Of a stretch of 64,000 nucleotides of DNA, positions 6,727-16,009 are shown in pieces. The DNA lies in the IMG/VR virus record IMGVR_UViG_3300047557_002876, positions 1 through 64,000 of that record, one strand, 5' to 3'. Each line of letters starts with the position of its first letter. Position 1 is the first letter of the stretch. This DNA is from a virus. The translations under genes were made by a program, and so were the position numbers. Under the pieces are notes generated by a model. That model made no database searches. It worked only from the letters and a program-made list of their open reading frames with translations, and was not told the origin of the DNA.

Positions 6727-9700
6727 ATGGCAAAGTACATCAGCGGCAGACAGAAAAATTTTAAAATAGGTGTATCTTCTTTTAGTGAAAATTTAACATC
6801 ACTGGAAGTTATAGGTAAGGTTGGTATTGGGACAACTAATGCAACAACATCTTTAACTGTAATTGGTGATGTAAAAGTTGCTGGTGTAATTACTGCAAAT
6901 TCATTTTCTGGAGATGGATCTCAGTTAAGTAATCTTCCATCATCTAATTATTCTCCTAACGCTGGTGTAGCGACTTATGCAGTAAATGCTGGTATAACCA
7001 CAAATCTAAAAGGTGGTTCTGGTGGTTCTATACCATATCAGATCTCTGCTGATACAACTTCATTTATTGTAAATGGACCGTCTGGTTATGTTTTGCAATC
7101 TAATGGCGGAACAAATATACCAACTTGGGAAGCTGCTGCCCCTTCAAATGCAATTACTGGTCTTACCATAAGAGAAGAGGGTTTTATTGTTGGTTCTGCA
7201 AATAGTATATCTCAATTAGATTTTGTTGGACCAAACATAACTGCCACTGCTTCTGGGAATATTTCTACGGTAACTGTTGCCGATTATGTTTCTAATGCAG
7301 GAGTTGCAACTGGATTAACAACAACTTCTAATGTCAATACATCTGGTATTATTACTGCAGCATCATTTTCTGGATCTGGGGTAAATCTAACATCTTTAAA
7401 CGCCTCTAATTTATCTTCCGGTGTAGTTCCTTCTGATAGAATTACTGCATCTAGCGGAGATTTTACGGTAGGAAATGATCTTTATGTAAACGGCAATTTG
7501 AGTATTGGTGGTACTTCAGTTATACTGAATGCCGCCACTTTAGTTATTAATGATAAAGATATTGTTGTTGGTTATACTACAGATATTAATGGTAATGATG
7601 TTTCTAATGATGTAACTGCCAATCATGGTGGTATTTCTGTTGCATCGACAGTTGGATCTCCCATTATCAATATACCACTTCAAGTAGGTGTTAATAGTAG
7701 ACCTTCCACATATAAGCAAATAATGTGGATTAAGGAAGGTAATTACTCGGGAATGGGCACGGATGCTTGGGTATTTAATTATGCAGTTTCAATTGGTAAT
7801 ACCTCATCAGTCAAAAATAACAGCAGATTGACTGTTGGAACTGGGTTTACTGTATTTGATAATTATGTAGAATTGATAGATATTCGATCTAGAAATATTT
7901 TTAGTTCTGGTATTATAACAGCTTCTTCTTTTGATGGAAATTCTACTACAGCAACTTATGCTTCTAATGCTGGTGTAGCAACTTACGCTTCTAATGCTGG
8001 AATTTCTACGAGTGTTATTGGTGGAATTTCTTCAGTATCTCAACTTAGAGTATCTGGGATTTCTACATTGGGATTTGTAACTGCAACTAGTTTATATTCT
8101 GTTGGAGTTATCACTGCCTCATCTTTTGTTCCTTCTAGTGGATTTATTAAAGCCCCAGATGGAACTAATTCATTTTACATTTATGGTGGAACTGGAAATG
8201 TAGCATTCCAAGGAACAATAGGTGCTAGTAAAATTAATAATGCATCTGGTTATCTTGCAATTGATTTTTCTAGTTCTACTACTCCCACGGTTTTAGTTCC
8301 TAATAATCTTGGAGTCACTGGAATTGTTACAGTAAGTGATAAACTTGGTATAGGAACGACAGATCCAACATCAAAAATTCATGTTATTGGTGATGGTTTG
8401 TTTACGGGCATTATTACTGCTAACTCATTTAGTGGAAATGCGACAAGTGCCAATTATGCTCAGAATGCTGGCGTGGCAACTTATGCGTCTAACTCTGGAG
8501 TAGCGACCTACGCTTCAACTGCAGGTGTAGCAACAGGTTTAACAACCACTTCTAGTGTTAATACTACTGGCATTATTACTGCTTTAAGATTCATTGGAGA
8601 TGGATCTCAGTTAACAGGTCTCGTTGCTCCCAGTTCTGGAATTGGTATCAATTCTGATGGAATATCAGTTGGAGTTGCTGCAACAATACTTAACTTTTCT
8701 AGTGGTATTTTAGTAACTCCAATTTCCTCTGGTATTGCTACGATTTCTGTAATAACTGGTAATTATGCGTCCAATGCTGGAGTAGCAACTTATGCAGATT
8801 CGAGTGGCATTTCTACTTATGCTTCAACTGCAGGTGTAGCAACTTATGCGTCCAATGCTGGAGTAGCGACCTACGCTTCAACATCAGGTATTGCTACTTA
8901 TGCTTCAACTGCAGGTGTAGCAACCTATACACCTAATGCTGGAATAGCAACTTATGCAGATTCAAGTGGCATTTCTACTTATGCACCTAATGCTGGAGTA
9001 GCAACTTATGCAACTAGTGCTGGTATTGCTACTTATGCACCTAATGCTGGAGTAGCGACTTACGCTTCAACATCAGGTATTGCTACTTATGCTTCAACTG
9101 CAGGTGTAGCAACCTATACACCTAATGCTGGAATAGCAACCTATACACCTAATGCTGGAGTAGCAACCTATGCTTCAACATCAGGTATTGCTACTTATGC
9201 AACTAGTGCTGGAGTAGCGACCTACGCTTCAACATCAGGTATTGCTACTTATGCAACTAGTGCTGGTATTGCTACTTATGCACCCAATGCTGGTCTCTCT
9301 ACAGCACTTAAAAATTCAAGAACTTTTGAAATTACCGGGGATATCGTTGCATCACCAGTAAGTTTTGATGGAACTGGTAATGTATCTTTAGCGGCAACAA
9401 TTCAACCAAATTCTGTTGCTCTTGGTGGAGATACAACTGGAGATTACATCCAATCAATTTCTGGAACTGCAAATCAAATTACAGTAACTGGAGGAACTGG
9501 TGAAGGATCAACCCCTGTCATTTCTATTCCATCAAATCCAACATTACCTGGAAATGTAACAATTGCGAATGATCTTCAAGTCAATAATAATTTAAATGTA
9601 ACTGGAAATATTACTGTTGGAGGAACAACTGGTTATCTAATTGTTCAAGATTTTAAAGTCAGTGATGCTGATATTATTGTAGGATTTACTACCGATGCAT

Positions 9701-12030
9701 TTGGGCAAGATGTCTCTACTGATACTACTGCAAATCATGGTGGTATTGCTGTTGCATCTACTGAAGGTAGTCCATTAGTTGATCTTGTAAATGTTGCAAT
9801 TGGAGAAATAAATCCCACAACATATAAGAAAATTATGTGGTTCAAGTCTGGCGCTTTTGCCGGACTGAATACCGATGCTTGGTTATTTAATTATGGTGTT
9901 GGTATTGGAAGCACTCAATTTCCATCAGGGACAAGATTGGCAGCGGGGTCAGTTCAATTTACTGAAAATGATTTAGCAGTTGTAAGGAATATCAATGCTT
10001 CTGGCATTTCAACTTTGGGATCGGTTCAAATATCTTCTGGTATTGTCACCGCAACTTCTGGTGTTGTAACATATTATGGTGATGGATCTAAATTAACCGG
10101 AATAACTGTTGAATCTTTGGGTGCAATTAGTGGGATCACAGTTAGAGAAGAAAATTCTATTGTTGGAACTGCAGGAAGTATTTCCTCTATCAATTTTGTT
10201 GGTCCAAATGTTACTGCTACTGCAGCAGGTTCTGAAGCAACTATTACTATTGCAGATTATGTATCTTTAAGTGGAGTATCTACCTATGCTTCAACAGCAG
10301 GTGTAGCGACTTATGCACCTAATGCTGGAGTAGCAACTTATTCTGATACTGCAGGAGTATCTACAAGGGTTTCTGGTGGTACAGCATCAATTACTCAACT
10401 TAGTGTTTCTGGTGTTTCTACAGTTGGGTTATTAACAGCAACGAATATTGGTATAGGAACTGATAATGCATCTTCACCACTTTATGTTGTGGGTGATACA
10501 TTTATTACTGGAATTTTAACTGCAAATAGAATTTTCAGTAATGTTTATGGTGAGTTTACTGGAGGTGGTATTACTGGAACTGATATAGTTGGAACTGCAT
10601 TAAGTATTTCTGGAATTTCAACTTTTAGTAGCGGACCAGTATTAATTGGATCAGTAGCACAAACTGGAACCGTATCTCAATTGCTTCAGGTAACTGGTGG
10701 TGCTTATATTTCAACCAGTACTGGTATAGGAATCACTAATCCATCACAACTCTTACATGTTGAAGGTAACGCTAGAATTAGTGGCGCAATTTACGATTCT
10801 ACAAATTCTGCAGGAATTTCGGGGCAAGTTTTACAGTCAACTGAAACTGGTACGCAATGGACTACTCCTGCTAGTGGTGGTGGAAGTGGGATCGCTGCTA
10901 AATTTGATACAAATATTGATAATGTCTTTTATGTAACACCAACTGGCACACTAGATAGAGTTGGAGTTGGAACTACAACGACACAAATTACATCATTCCC
11001 TTCAACATCTGGTCTTGATTATATCGTTCATTCTATTCACGTAACTAACATATCGAATGGTGATGCTGAAATTACAGCAGCATTTGACCTTGATGCTTTA
11101 AAAGTTCCAGCAGTTGTAAGTGCTGGAACATCTGGTATTCATACTTGCAGAGTTTCAAGTGCAAGTAGTATTACCGTTGGCATGGCGTTTACAGGAACTA
11201 ATGTTGATTTTAATACACTAGTAACTGATGTTTCTGGAACTGTAATATTCTTAAGTAAACCTCTTCTTGGACCTATGTCTGGAACAGGATTCTTTACACC
11301 AGTATCGAAAGTTGTATCTAGACTTCCAGTTCCTGTTGGATCTGCTGTTGAAATAATGAAACAACCATTTGTTTTATACCCAAGTGACAGTGTTCGTGTA
11401 CAAGCGACTGGGTTAGGAACAGTTGGCGTTGCCCTTAGCACAACTGCATCTGCACCAGTTGGATTTGCAACAATTGGTGTTTCTACTTTTTCTGGAATCG
11501 CTGCGGGACAACTAGTTGTTGGATCTGGAATTGCTACAAATACTTACGTTGGTGTTGGTTATACGCCAGGTACATTGGTTGTACCGATCACTAAGGCAGT
11601 AAGATCTGCTTTAAGTGCTACTCCTGTTCAATTTATTGATGCAATTGTTCCTCAAGATGGTTCATTGCAGACTACAATTGTTTATCAGGCAACAACAGAT
11701 ACTGCATATTTAAATGGAAGTAGTAGAGGAGTTGGTGTTGGAACTACAGCAACAGTTTATTATGGGACTGGTAATACTTATCCTTCTGTGGTACAATCAA
11801 TTAGAGTTTCAAACATTAGTGATTCTGGTGATTATCCAGTTTGGGTTGGAATTGGAAACTCTGATACAATCTTTACCTACTTAGCCTATAACTTAATTGT
11901 TCCTAAAAATTCAACGATTGAATTATGTGAAGCACCAAAACGATTAGGAATAGGTCAATCAATTTTTGCATTCTCAGATACATTAAACTCAATAGAAATA
12001 CAAATCGCAGGAAAACAAAAGATTCAATAA
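6727..12030 (+). CDS. Giant repeat-rich tail fibre, 1767 aa
   Basis: A fibrous protein dominated by short G-x-A-T-Y-A and G-I-I-T-A units. It contains GVGIGTT/LDV-type modules, two related segments with GLTIREEGFIVGSANSISQL and GITVREENSIVGTAGSISS, one copy of the IPYQ...LQSNGG unit that is expanded in its paralog at 46257, and a 19-copy array of 9-residue repeats at 8779-9291. The last 350 residues are non-repetitive and beta-rich, likely a globular tip. Unlike the paralog, no S74 auto-cleaving chaperone is found at its end. It follows the 113-aa gene by one base and is presumably a trimeric long fibre. Confidence 0.78.
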   Translation: MAKYISGRQKNFKIGVSSFSENLTSLEVIGKVGIGTTNATTSLTVIGDVKVAGVITANSFSGDGSQLSNLPSSNYSPNAGVATYAVNAGITTNLKGGSGGSIPYQISADTTSFIVNGPSGYVLQSNGGTNIPTWEAAAPSNAITGLTIREEGFIVGSANSISQLDFVGPNITATASGNISTVTVADYVSNAGVATGLTTTSNVNTSGIITAASFSGSGVNLTSLNASNLSSGVVPSDRITASSGDFTVGNDLYVNGNLSIGGTSVILNAATLVINDKDIVVGYTTDINGNDVSNDVTANHGGISVASTVGSPIINIPLQVGVNSRPSTYKQIMWIKEGNYSGMGTDAWVFNYAVSIGNTSSVKNNSRLTVGTGFTVFDNYVELIDIRSRNIFSSGIITASSFDGNSTTATYASNAGVATYASNAGISTSVIGGISSVSQLRVSGISTLGFVTATSLYSVGVITASSFVPSSGFIKAPDGTNSFYIYGGTGNVAFQGTIGASKINNASGYLAIDFSSSTTPTVLVPNNLGVTGIVTVSDKLGIGTTDPTSKIHVIGDGLFTGIITANSFSGNATSANYAQNAGVATYASNSGVATYASTAGVATGLTTTSSVNTTGIITALRFIGDGSQLTGLVAPSSGIGINSDGISVGVAATILNFSSGILVTPISSGIATISVITGNYASNAGVATYADSSGISTYASTAGVATYASNAGVATYASTSGIATYASTAGVATYTPNAGIATYADSSGISTYAPNAGVATYATSAGIATYAPNAGVATYASTSGIATYASTAGVATYTPNAGIATYTPNAGVATYASTSGIATYATSAGVATYASTSGIATYATSAGIATYAPNAGLSTALKNSRTFEITGDIVASPVSFDGTGNVSLAATIQPNSVALGGDTTGDYIQSISGTANQITVTGGTGEGSTPVISIPSNPTLPGNVTIANDLQVNNNLNVTGNITVGGTTGYLIVQDFKVSDADIIVGFTTDAFGQDVSTDTTANHGGIAVASTEGSPLVDLVNVAIGEINPTTYKKIMWFKSGAFAGLNTDAWLFNYGVGIGSTQFPSGTRLAAGSVQFTENDLAVVRNINASGISTLGSVQISSGIVTATSGVVTYYGDGSKLTGITVESLGAISGITVREENSIVGTAGSISSINFVGPNVTATAAGSEATITIADYVSLSGVSTYASTAGVATYAPNAGVATYSDTAGVSTRVSGGTASITQLSVSGVSTVGLLTATNIGIGTDNASSPLYVVGDTFITGILTANRIFSNVYGEFTGGGITGTDIVGTALSISGISTFSSGPVLIGSVAQTGTVSQLLQVTGGAYISTSTGIGITNPSQLLHVEGNARISGAIYDSTNSAGISGQVLQSTETGTQWTTPASGGGSGIAAKFDTNIDNVFYVTPTGTLDRVGVGTTTTQITSFPSTSGLDYIVHSIHVTNISNGDAEITAAFDLDALKVPAVVSAGTSGIHTCRVSSASSITVGMAFTGTNVDFNTLVTDVSGTVIFLSKPLLGPMSGTGFFTPVSKVVSRLPVPVGSAVEIMKQPFVLYPSDSVRVQATGLGTVGVALSTTASAPVGFATIGVSTFSGIAAGQLVVGSGIATNTYVGVGYTPGTLVVPITKAVRSALSATPVQFIDAIVPQDGSLQTTIVYQATTDTAYLNGSSRGVGVGTTATVYYGTGNTYPSVVQSIRVSNISDSGDYPVWVGIGNSDTIFTYLAYNLIVPKNSTIELCEAPKRLGIGQSIFAFSDTLNSIEIQIAGKQKIQ
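8779..9291 (+). repeat. 27-bp in-frame tandem repeat, 19 units
   Basis: Nineteen consecutive 9-codon units of the type G-[VI]-[AS]-T-Y-[AT]-x-x-[AS]. Several neighbouring units are almost identical at DNA level (for example the GTATTGCTACTTATGC core), which suggests recent slippage or unequal recombination that would change fibre length. Confidence 0.9.
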
Positions 12031-12032
12031 TT

Positions 12033-12686
12033 ATGAGTATTCTTATATCATTACCTTGTTATGGTGGTTTGGTTAGTGAAAAAACTTCAACTTCACTATT
12101 CAATCTAGGTAAACTTTTGGTTCGTAATAACATTGATCATGGTATTATGACTGTTGCTAATGAATCCATGATCTCAAAAGGTAGATCAAGAATTGCAAAT
12201 TTCTTCATGAATAATACTGAGTTTGAGTATTTGTTTTGTTTGGATGCTGATGTTGCATTTCGGGCAGAAGATGTATTGAAGTTATATTCATATCAAAAAC
12301 CAATAGTATCTGCCGCATATCCAATGAAAACAATTCCATTAAGGTATTGTTATGATGTATGCAATCCAATAAAATTGTGCGGCAATCTAATTAAAATTGG
12401 TGGAATAGGTATGGGATTTGTGATGATTCATAGAAGTGTCTTTGCTAAACTAAATAAGTATTATAGTGAACTGAAATATTTTCCTTCATTAAATAATTCA
12501 AATTATCCAATTACAGAAAAAGAATACGATAATTCATATCATTACTTTGCAGAAATGTGTGAAAATGGCAAGTATCTGGGAGAGGATATGAGTTTCTTTA
12601 AAAGACTTAATGAAGTTGGATATGATGTTTGGTTAGATACAAGTATAGAATTACAACATATCGGTTCTCACGTATTCGGTAAATAA
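12033..12686 (+). CDS. Glycosyltransferase, GT-A (family 2-like)
   Basis: 217 residues starting MSILISLPCYGGLVSE, a typical GT-A opening. NESMISKGRSRIANFF follows, then LDADVAF (residues 70-76) as the DxD metal/nucleotide-sugar motif, and later GEDMSFFKRL, which is usual in the acceptor half of such enzymes. No membrane segment is seen, so it should act in the cytoplasm. It starts 2 bases after the giant fibre gene and ends 1 base before the first propeller-like gene. A role in glycosylating fibre proteins is inferred from this position; host-surface targets are the alternative. Confidence 0.78.
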   Translation: MSILISLPCYGGLVSEKTSTSLFNLGKLLVRNNIDHGIMTVANESMISKGRSRIANFFMNNTEFEYLFCLDADVAFRAEDVLKLYSYQKPIVSAAYPMKTIPLRYCYDVCNPIKLCGNLIKIGGIGMGFVMIHRSVFAKLNKYYSELKYFPSLNNSNYPITEKEYDNSYHYFAEMCENGKYLGEDMSFFKRLNEVGYDVWLDTSIELQHIGSHVFGK

Positions 12687-12687
12687 A

Positions 12688-14547
12688 ATGGCGACAGGGG
12701 TATTTGGTTTAGGTCAAACTTATAACTTAAAAAGAACTGAAACTTATACCACTTTAAATTCTTATGGTTGGTTTGGTGCTGGAAGAGTTCTTTCTACTCC
12801 TACACCTATATCACATTCTACGGTTGATCGTATAGATTTTTCTAATGATTCTTCAACAACATCGCCAAGAGGTTCATTAAGTTCAGCAAGATACAGTTTG
12901 GCAGCAACTGGAAATTCTAACTATGGATGGTTTGGTGGTGGCAGAACTAATGCAGTATTTTTTTCAACAGTAGATCGTATTGATTTTTCAAATGATTCTA
13001 CGACCGCATCAGTTAGAGGACCATTGAGTTTAGCAAAAGATGGTTCAGGAGCAGTAAAAAATTCTAACTATGGGTGGTTTGGTGCTGGTGGTGTATCAGC
13101 AGCAGTAATATCGACAGTAGATCGTATTGATTTTTCAAATGATCTAACAACTGCACCATTAAGAGGATTTTTAAGTATTTCAAGAACTCCTCCCGCAGCA
13201 ACTGGCAACTCTAACTATGGATGGTTTGCTGGTGGAAGTGCGCCAGTATCAACAGTAGATCGCATTGATTTTTCAAATGATTTTACGACCGCATCAGTTA
13301 GAGGACCATTAAGTTCAGCAAGAGGTGGTTCAGGAGCAACTGGCAACTCTAACTATGGATGGTTTGGTGGTGGACTTCCCGGTCCAGTGTCAACAGTAGA
13401 TCGTATTGATTTTTCAAATGATTTGGCAACTGCATTAGTTAGAGGACCATTAAGTTTAGCAAAAAATGCTCCAAGAAGTTCTGGGAATACTAATTATGGT
13501 TGGTTTGGTGGCGGAAATACTCCTGGTCCAGTAGTATTGTCCACAGTAGATCGTATTGATTTTTCAAATGATTTGGCAACTGCATCAGTTAGAGGTTCAT
13601 TAAGTTTAAGTAGAGATTTTTCTTCGTCTACATCTGGACAAGCAAAACCCCCAAGTATTCTTCCACAAGCGTCAGGTAATTTTGGTTGGTTTGGTGGTGG
13701 TTATTATCTTATTCCTCCATCTTCGATATTTTATTATGCTGTAGTTGATCGAATTAATTTTTCTAATGATCTAGCGTCAGCATCTCTAAGAGGGTCTTTA
13801 TCATTTGGAAGAGGAGGAACTGCTGCATCTAGTAATAAAAATTATGGTTGGTGGAGCGGAGGTAATGCAGCACCTGGAACTTCTAATTTAGTTGATAGAG
13901 TAGACTTTTCAAATGATACCCGAACAGCGATTCCTAGGGGAAGACTCATATCACCAAAAACTTACATTTTTTCAACTTCAAATGCAAATTATAATTGGAT
14001 TTCTGGAGGTTCTTCATCAAATACTGTAGTAGAAAGAATAGATTTTTCCAATGATAACGTTACATCATCAAGAAGGGGAAATTTATCTACATCTAGAGCT
14101 AGATTATCGGCAACAGGAAATTCTGACTATGGTTGGTTTGGTGGAGGAACATCAAGTTCTAGAGTAGATAGACTAGATTTTTCTAATGATAGTTCAATAG
14201 CATCGGTTAGAGGTAACTTATCTGTTAATAGAGATTGGTCTGCTGCTACAGGAAACTCTAATTATGGTTGGTGGTGTGGTGGAACTACACGTTCATCAAT
14301 AGATCGTATAGATTTTTCTAATGATTCTGCAACAGCATTACTAAGAGGAATAATGCCATCTATTCGATATTCTCATGGAGGGACTTCGGACAAAAATTAT
14401 GCTTGGTGGGGCGGAGGTTATACTACTGTTTATACCAGTAGCGTAGTAAAAAGTAATTTTTCCAATGACTTAGCGACAGCTGCATCAAGATCTATACTAT
14501 CTCAGATTAGATCTAGACTGTCTGCTTGTTCTAATGCAATAAAATAA
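12688..14547 (+). CDS. Kelch-like 12-repeat fibre protein (6+6), 619 aa
   Basis: After a short start (MATGVFGLGQTY) the protein is built of twelve repeats of about 45-50 residues: NYGWFGGG, variable loop, STVDRIDFSND, then TASVRGPLSxAR and a GNS link. Repeats 1-6 are followed by a unique linker (SGQAKPPSILPQASG) and then repeats 7-12. Aromatic-plus-glycine strands and a regular repeat resemble Kelch beta-propeller blades, so two six-bladed propellers is the natural model. First of three paralogs (also 16010 and 19670). Likely a virion surface or receptor-binding protein. The family name is inferred from pattern only. Confidence 0.75.
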   Translation: MATGVFGLGQTYNLKRTETYTTLNSYGWFGAGRVLSTPTPISHSTVDRIDFSNDSSTTSPRGSLSSARYSLAATGNSNYGWFGGGRTNAVFFSTVDRIDFSNDSTTASVRGPLSLAKDGSGAVKNSNYGWFGAGGVSAAVISTVDRIDFSNDLTTAPLRGFLSISRTPPAATGNSNYGWFAGGSAPVSTVDRIDFSNDFTTASVRGPLSSARGGSGATGNSNYGWFGGGLPGPVSTVDRIDFSNDLATALVRGPLSLAKNAPRSSGNTNYGWFGGGNTPGPVVLSTVDRIDFSNDLATASVRGSLSLSRDFSSSTSGQAKPPSILPQASGNFGWFGGGYYLIPPSSIFYYAVVDRINFSNDLASASLRGSLSFGRGGTAASSNKNYGWWSGGNAAPGTSNLVDRVDFSNDTRTAIPRGRLISPKTYIFSTSNANYNWISGGSSSNTVVERIDFSNDNVTSSRRGNLSTSRARLSATGNSDYGWFGGGTSSSRVDRLDFSNDSSIASVRGNLSVNRDWSAATGNSNYGWWCGGTTRSSIDRIDFSNDSATALLRGIMPSIRYSHGGTSDKNYAWWGGGYTTVYTSSVVKSNFSNDLATAASRSILSQIRSRLSACSNAIK

Positions 14548-14550
14548 ATA
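14543..14550 (+). promoter_or_regulatory. Late promoter box (AATAAATA)
   Basis: The box overlaps the stop of the first propeller-like gene and lies 20 bases upstream of the dioxygenase-like gene at 14571. Confidence 0.45.
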
Positions 14551-14570
14551 ATTGAAATTAGATTATTTTT

Positions 14571-15182
14571 ATGAGGCAAAATATTATCATTGTTGATAAC
14601 TTTTATGAAAACCCATATGAAGTTCGTCAATATGCACTAAATCTAGAGTATCCACAACCTGAAGATGGGTATACTTATCCCGGAAGAAATTCAAAAGGAA
14701 CATTTTATAACAAAGAAATTCATAATAAGTTTGAACTGCTTTTAGGAAGATCTCTTATTCCTGCACAAGAGGGAAATCATGGCGACTTTAGGTTGTCATT
14801 GGAGAATGATACATTTCAGCAAGATATTCATATTGATCCAATCTGGGACTGGGGCTGCGTTCTTTATATGAATCTACCAAACCAATGTATTCCTGAAGCA
14901 GGAACATCTTTCTGGAGGCATAAAAAACTTGGTTGGGAAAGATGCCCTGAACATCACGAAGCAAGTTGGTTTGGTTATACCTCTTATGATGAGATAAGGG
15001 AAGGTATTGTATATGGTGATGGTTTAGATCGTTCTAAGTGGGATAGGTATTGTCTTGCAAATATGCAGTATAATAGAGCAGTAATATTTGATCCAAAACT
15101 TTGGCACTCTCATGGAGAAAACTTTGGAGATTGTTTAGAGAATGGTAGACTAGTTCAGTTATTCTTTTTTACGAATGGATAA
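14571..15182 (+). CDS. Fe(II)/2-oxoglutarate dioxygenase-like protein (DUF6445-like)
   Basis: 203 residues. An iron-binding H87-x-D89 (QDIHIDP) is followed by VLYMNLPN, AGTSFWRHKKLGW, and a distal histidine in WHSHGENF (H179 or H181) with R193 as the likely 2-oxoglutarate contact. This is the facial-triad layout of double-stranded beta-helix dioxygenases and resembles the DUF6445 group. The substrate is unknown. Its gene lies between two propeller-like fibre genes and overlaps the sulfotransferase gene by 8 bases, so the two products probably act together. Protein side-chain hydroxylation is an inference. Confidence 0.72.
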   Translation: MRQNIIIVDNFYENPYEVRQYALNLEYPQPEDGYTYPGRNSKGTFYNKEIHNKFELLLGRSLIPAQEGNHGDFRLSLENDTFQQDIHIDPIWDWGCVLYMNLPNQCIPEAGTSFWRHKKLGWERCPEHHEASWFGYTSYDEIREGIVYGDGLDRSKWDRYCLANMQYNRAVIFDPKLWHSHGENFGDCLENGRLVQLFFFTNG

Positions 15183-16005
15183 AGTATATTTTTTTGAGAG
15201 TGGATTACCTCGTTCTGGTTCTACTTTACTATCTGCGATTTTAAATCAAAATCCAGATATTCATTGTGGTGCTATATCCCCTGTATTGGAGATTATGTAT
15301 TATACTGAACAGTATTTTGGGACGTCAGAGCAAGCACTTGCATACCCAAAACCAAAACAGCATCATAAAATTATTTCAAGCGTAATTGATAATTATTATA
15401 GTGATATTGATAAACCGATTGTGATTGATAAATGTCGTGCTTGGCCTAATAACATTGATAGAATACAAGAATATATCACAAAAACACCGAAGATTCTTTG
15501 TCCAGTAAGAGATGTATTAGAAATTCTTGCATCTTTTATTCAGATGATTCATCGTAATCCAAACCAATTATCTTTTGTAGATAAAGTACTTAAAGATCGT
15601 GGGTATGAATTAAATGATGATAATCGATGTGATTATTTAATGTGTCCTGAAGGAATTGTAGATCAATCTTTATATGCTTTTAGTCAAGGATTTGAAAAGG
15701 GTTGTGGAAGATATATGCATTTGATTGAATATAATGATCTAGTGTATCGACCAGAAGAAACTTTTAGAAAAATATATCAATTTTTAGAATTGCCTTATTA
15801 TCAGCATGATTTTGATAATGTGGATCATAAATACCGTGAGAGAGATAATGAAGTTTATGGTTTGAGTGATATGCATCAAGTTCATAAACAAGTCAAAAAA
15901 ACTTGTCGAAAACCAGAAGAAATTTTAAGTGATTATATATTGAACAAATATTCCAATATGGAATTTTGGAGACAACCAAAACAACCCATTCAATTATTCA
16001 TTTAA
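15175..16005 (+). CDS. PAPS-dependent sulfotransferase-like protein
   Basis: 276 residues with the P-loop-like 5'-phosphosulfate-binding motif GLPRSGSTLL at residues 10-19, followed by SAILNQNPDIHCG. A middle VRDVLEILASF region fits the 3'-phosphate-binding segment, and ETFRKIYQFLELPYYQHDF is typical of the C-terminal half of sulfotransferases. Such enzymes move sulfate from PAPS to hydroxyl groups on tyrosine, sugars or small molecules. No signal peptide is seen, so it acts in the cytoplasm. Overlap with the upstream dioxygenase gene suggests coupled translation. The target could be a hydroxylated or glycosylated fibre protein; this is inference. Confidence 0.82.
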   Translation: MDKVYFFESGLPRSGSTLLSAILNQNPDIHCGAISPVLEIMYYTEQYFGTSEQALAYPKPKQHHKIISSVIDNYYSDIDKPIVIDKCRAWPNNIDRIQEYITKTPKILCPVRDVLEILASFIQMIHRNPNQLSFVDKVLKDRGYELNDDNRCDYLMCPEGIVDQSLYAFSQGFEKGCGRYMHLIEYNDLVYRPEETFRKIYQFLELPYYQHDFDNVDHKYRERDNEVYGLSDMHQVHKQVKKTCRKPEEILSDYILNKYSNMEFWRQPKQPIQLFI

Positions 16006-16009
16006 GTAA

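Noticed and set aside
8779-9291. CRISPR array, because of regular short repeats
   Set aside because: The units are contiguous, lack spacers and encode an in-frame peptide repeat in a fibre gene.
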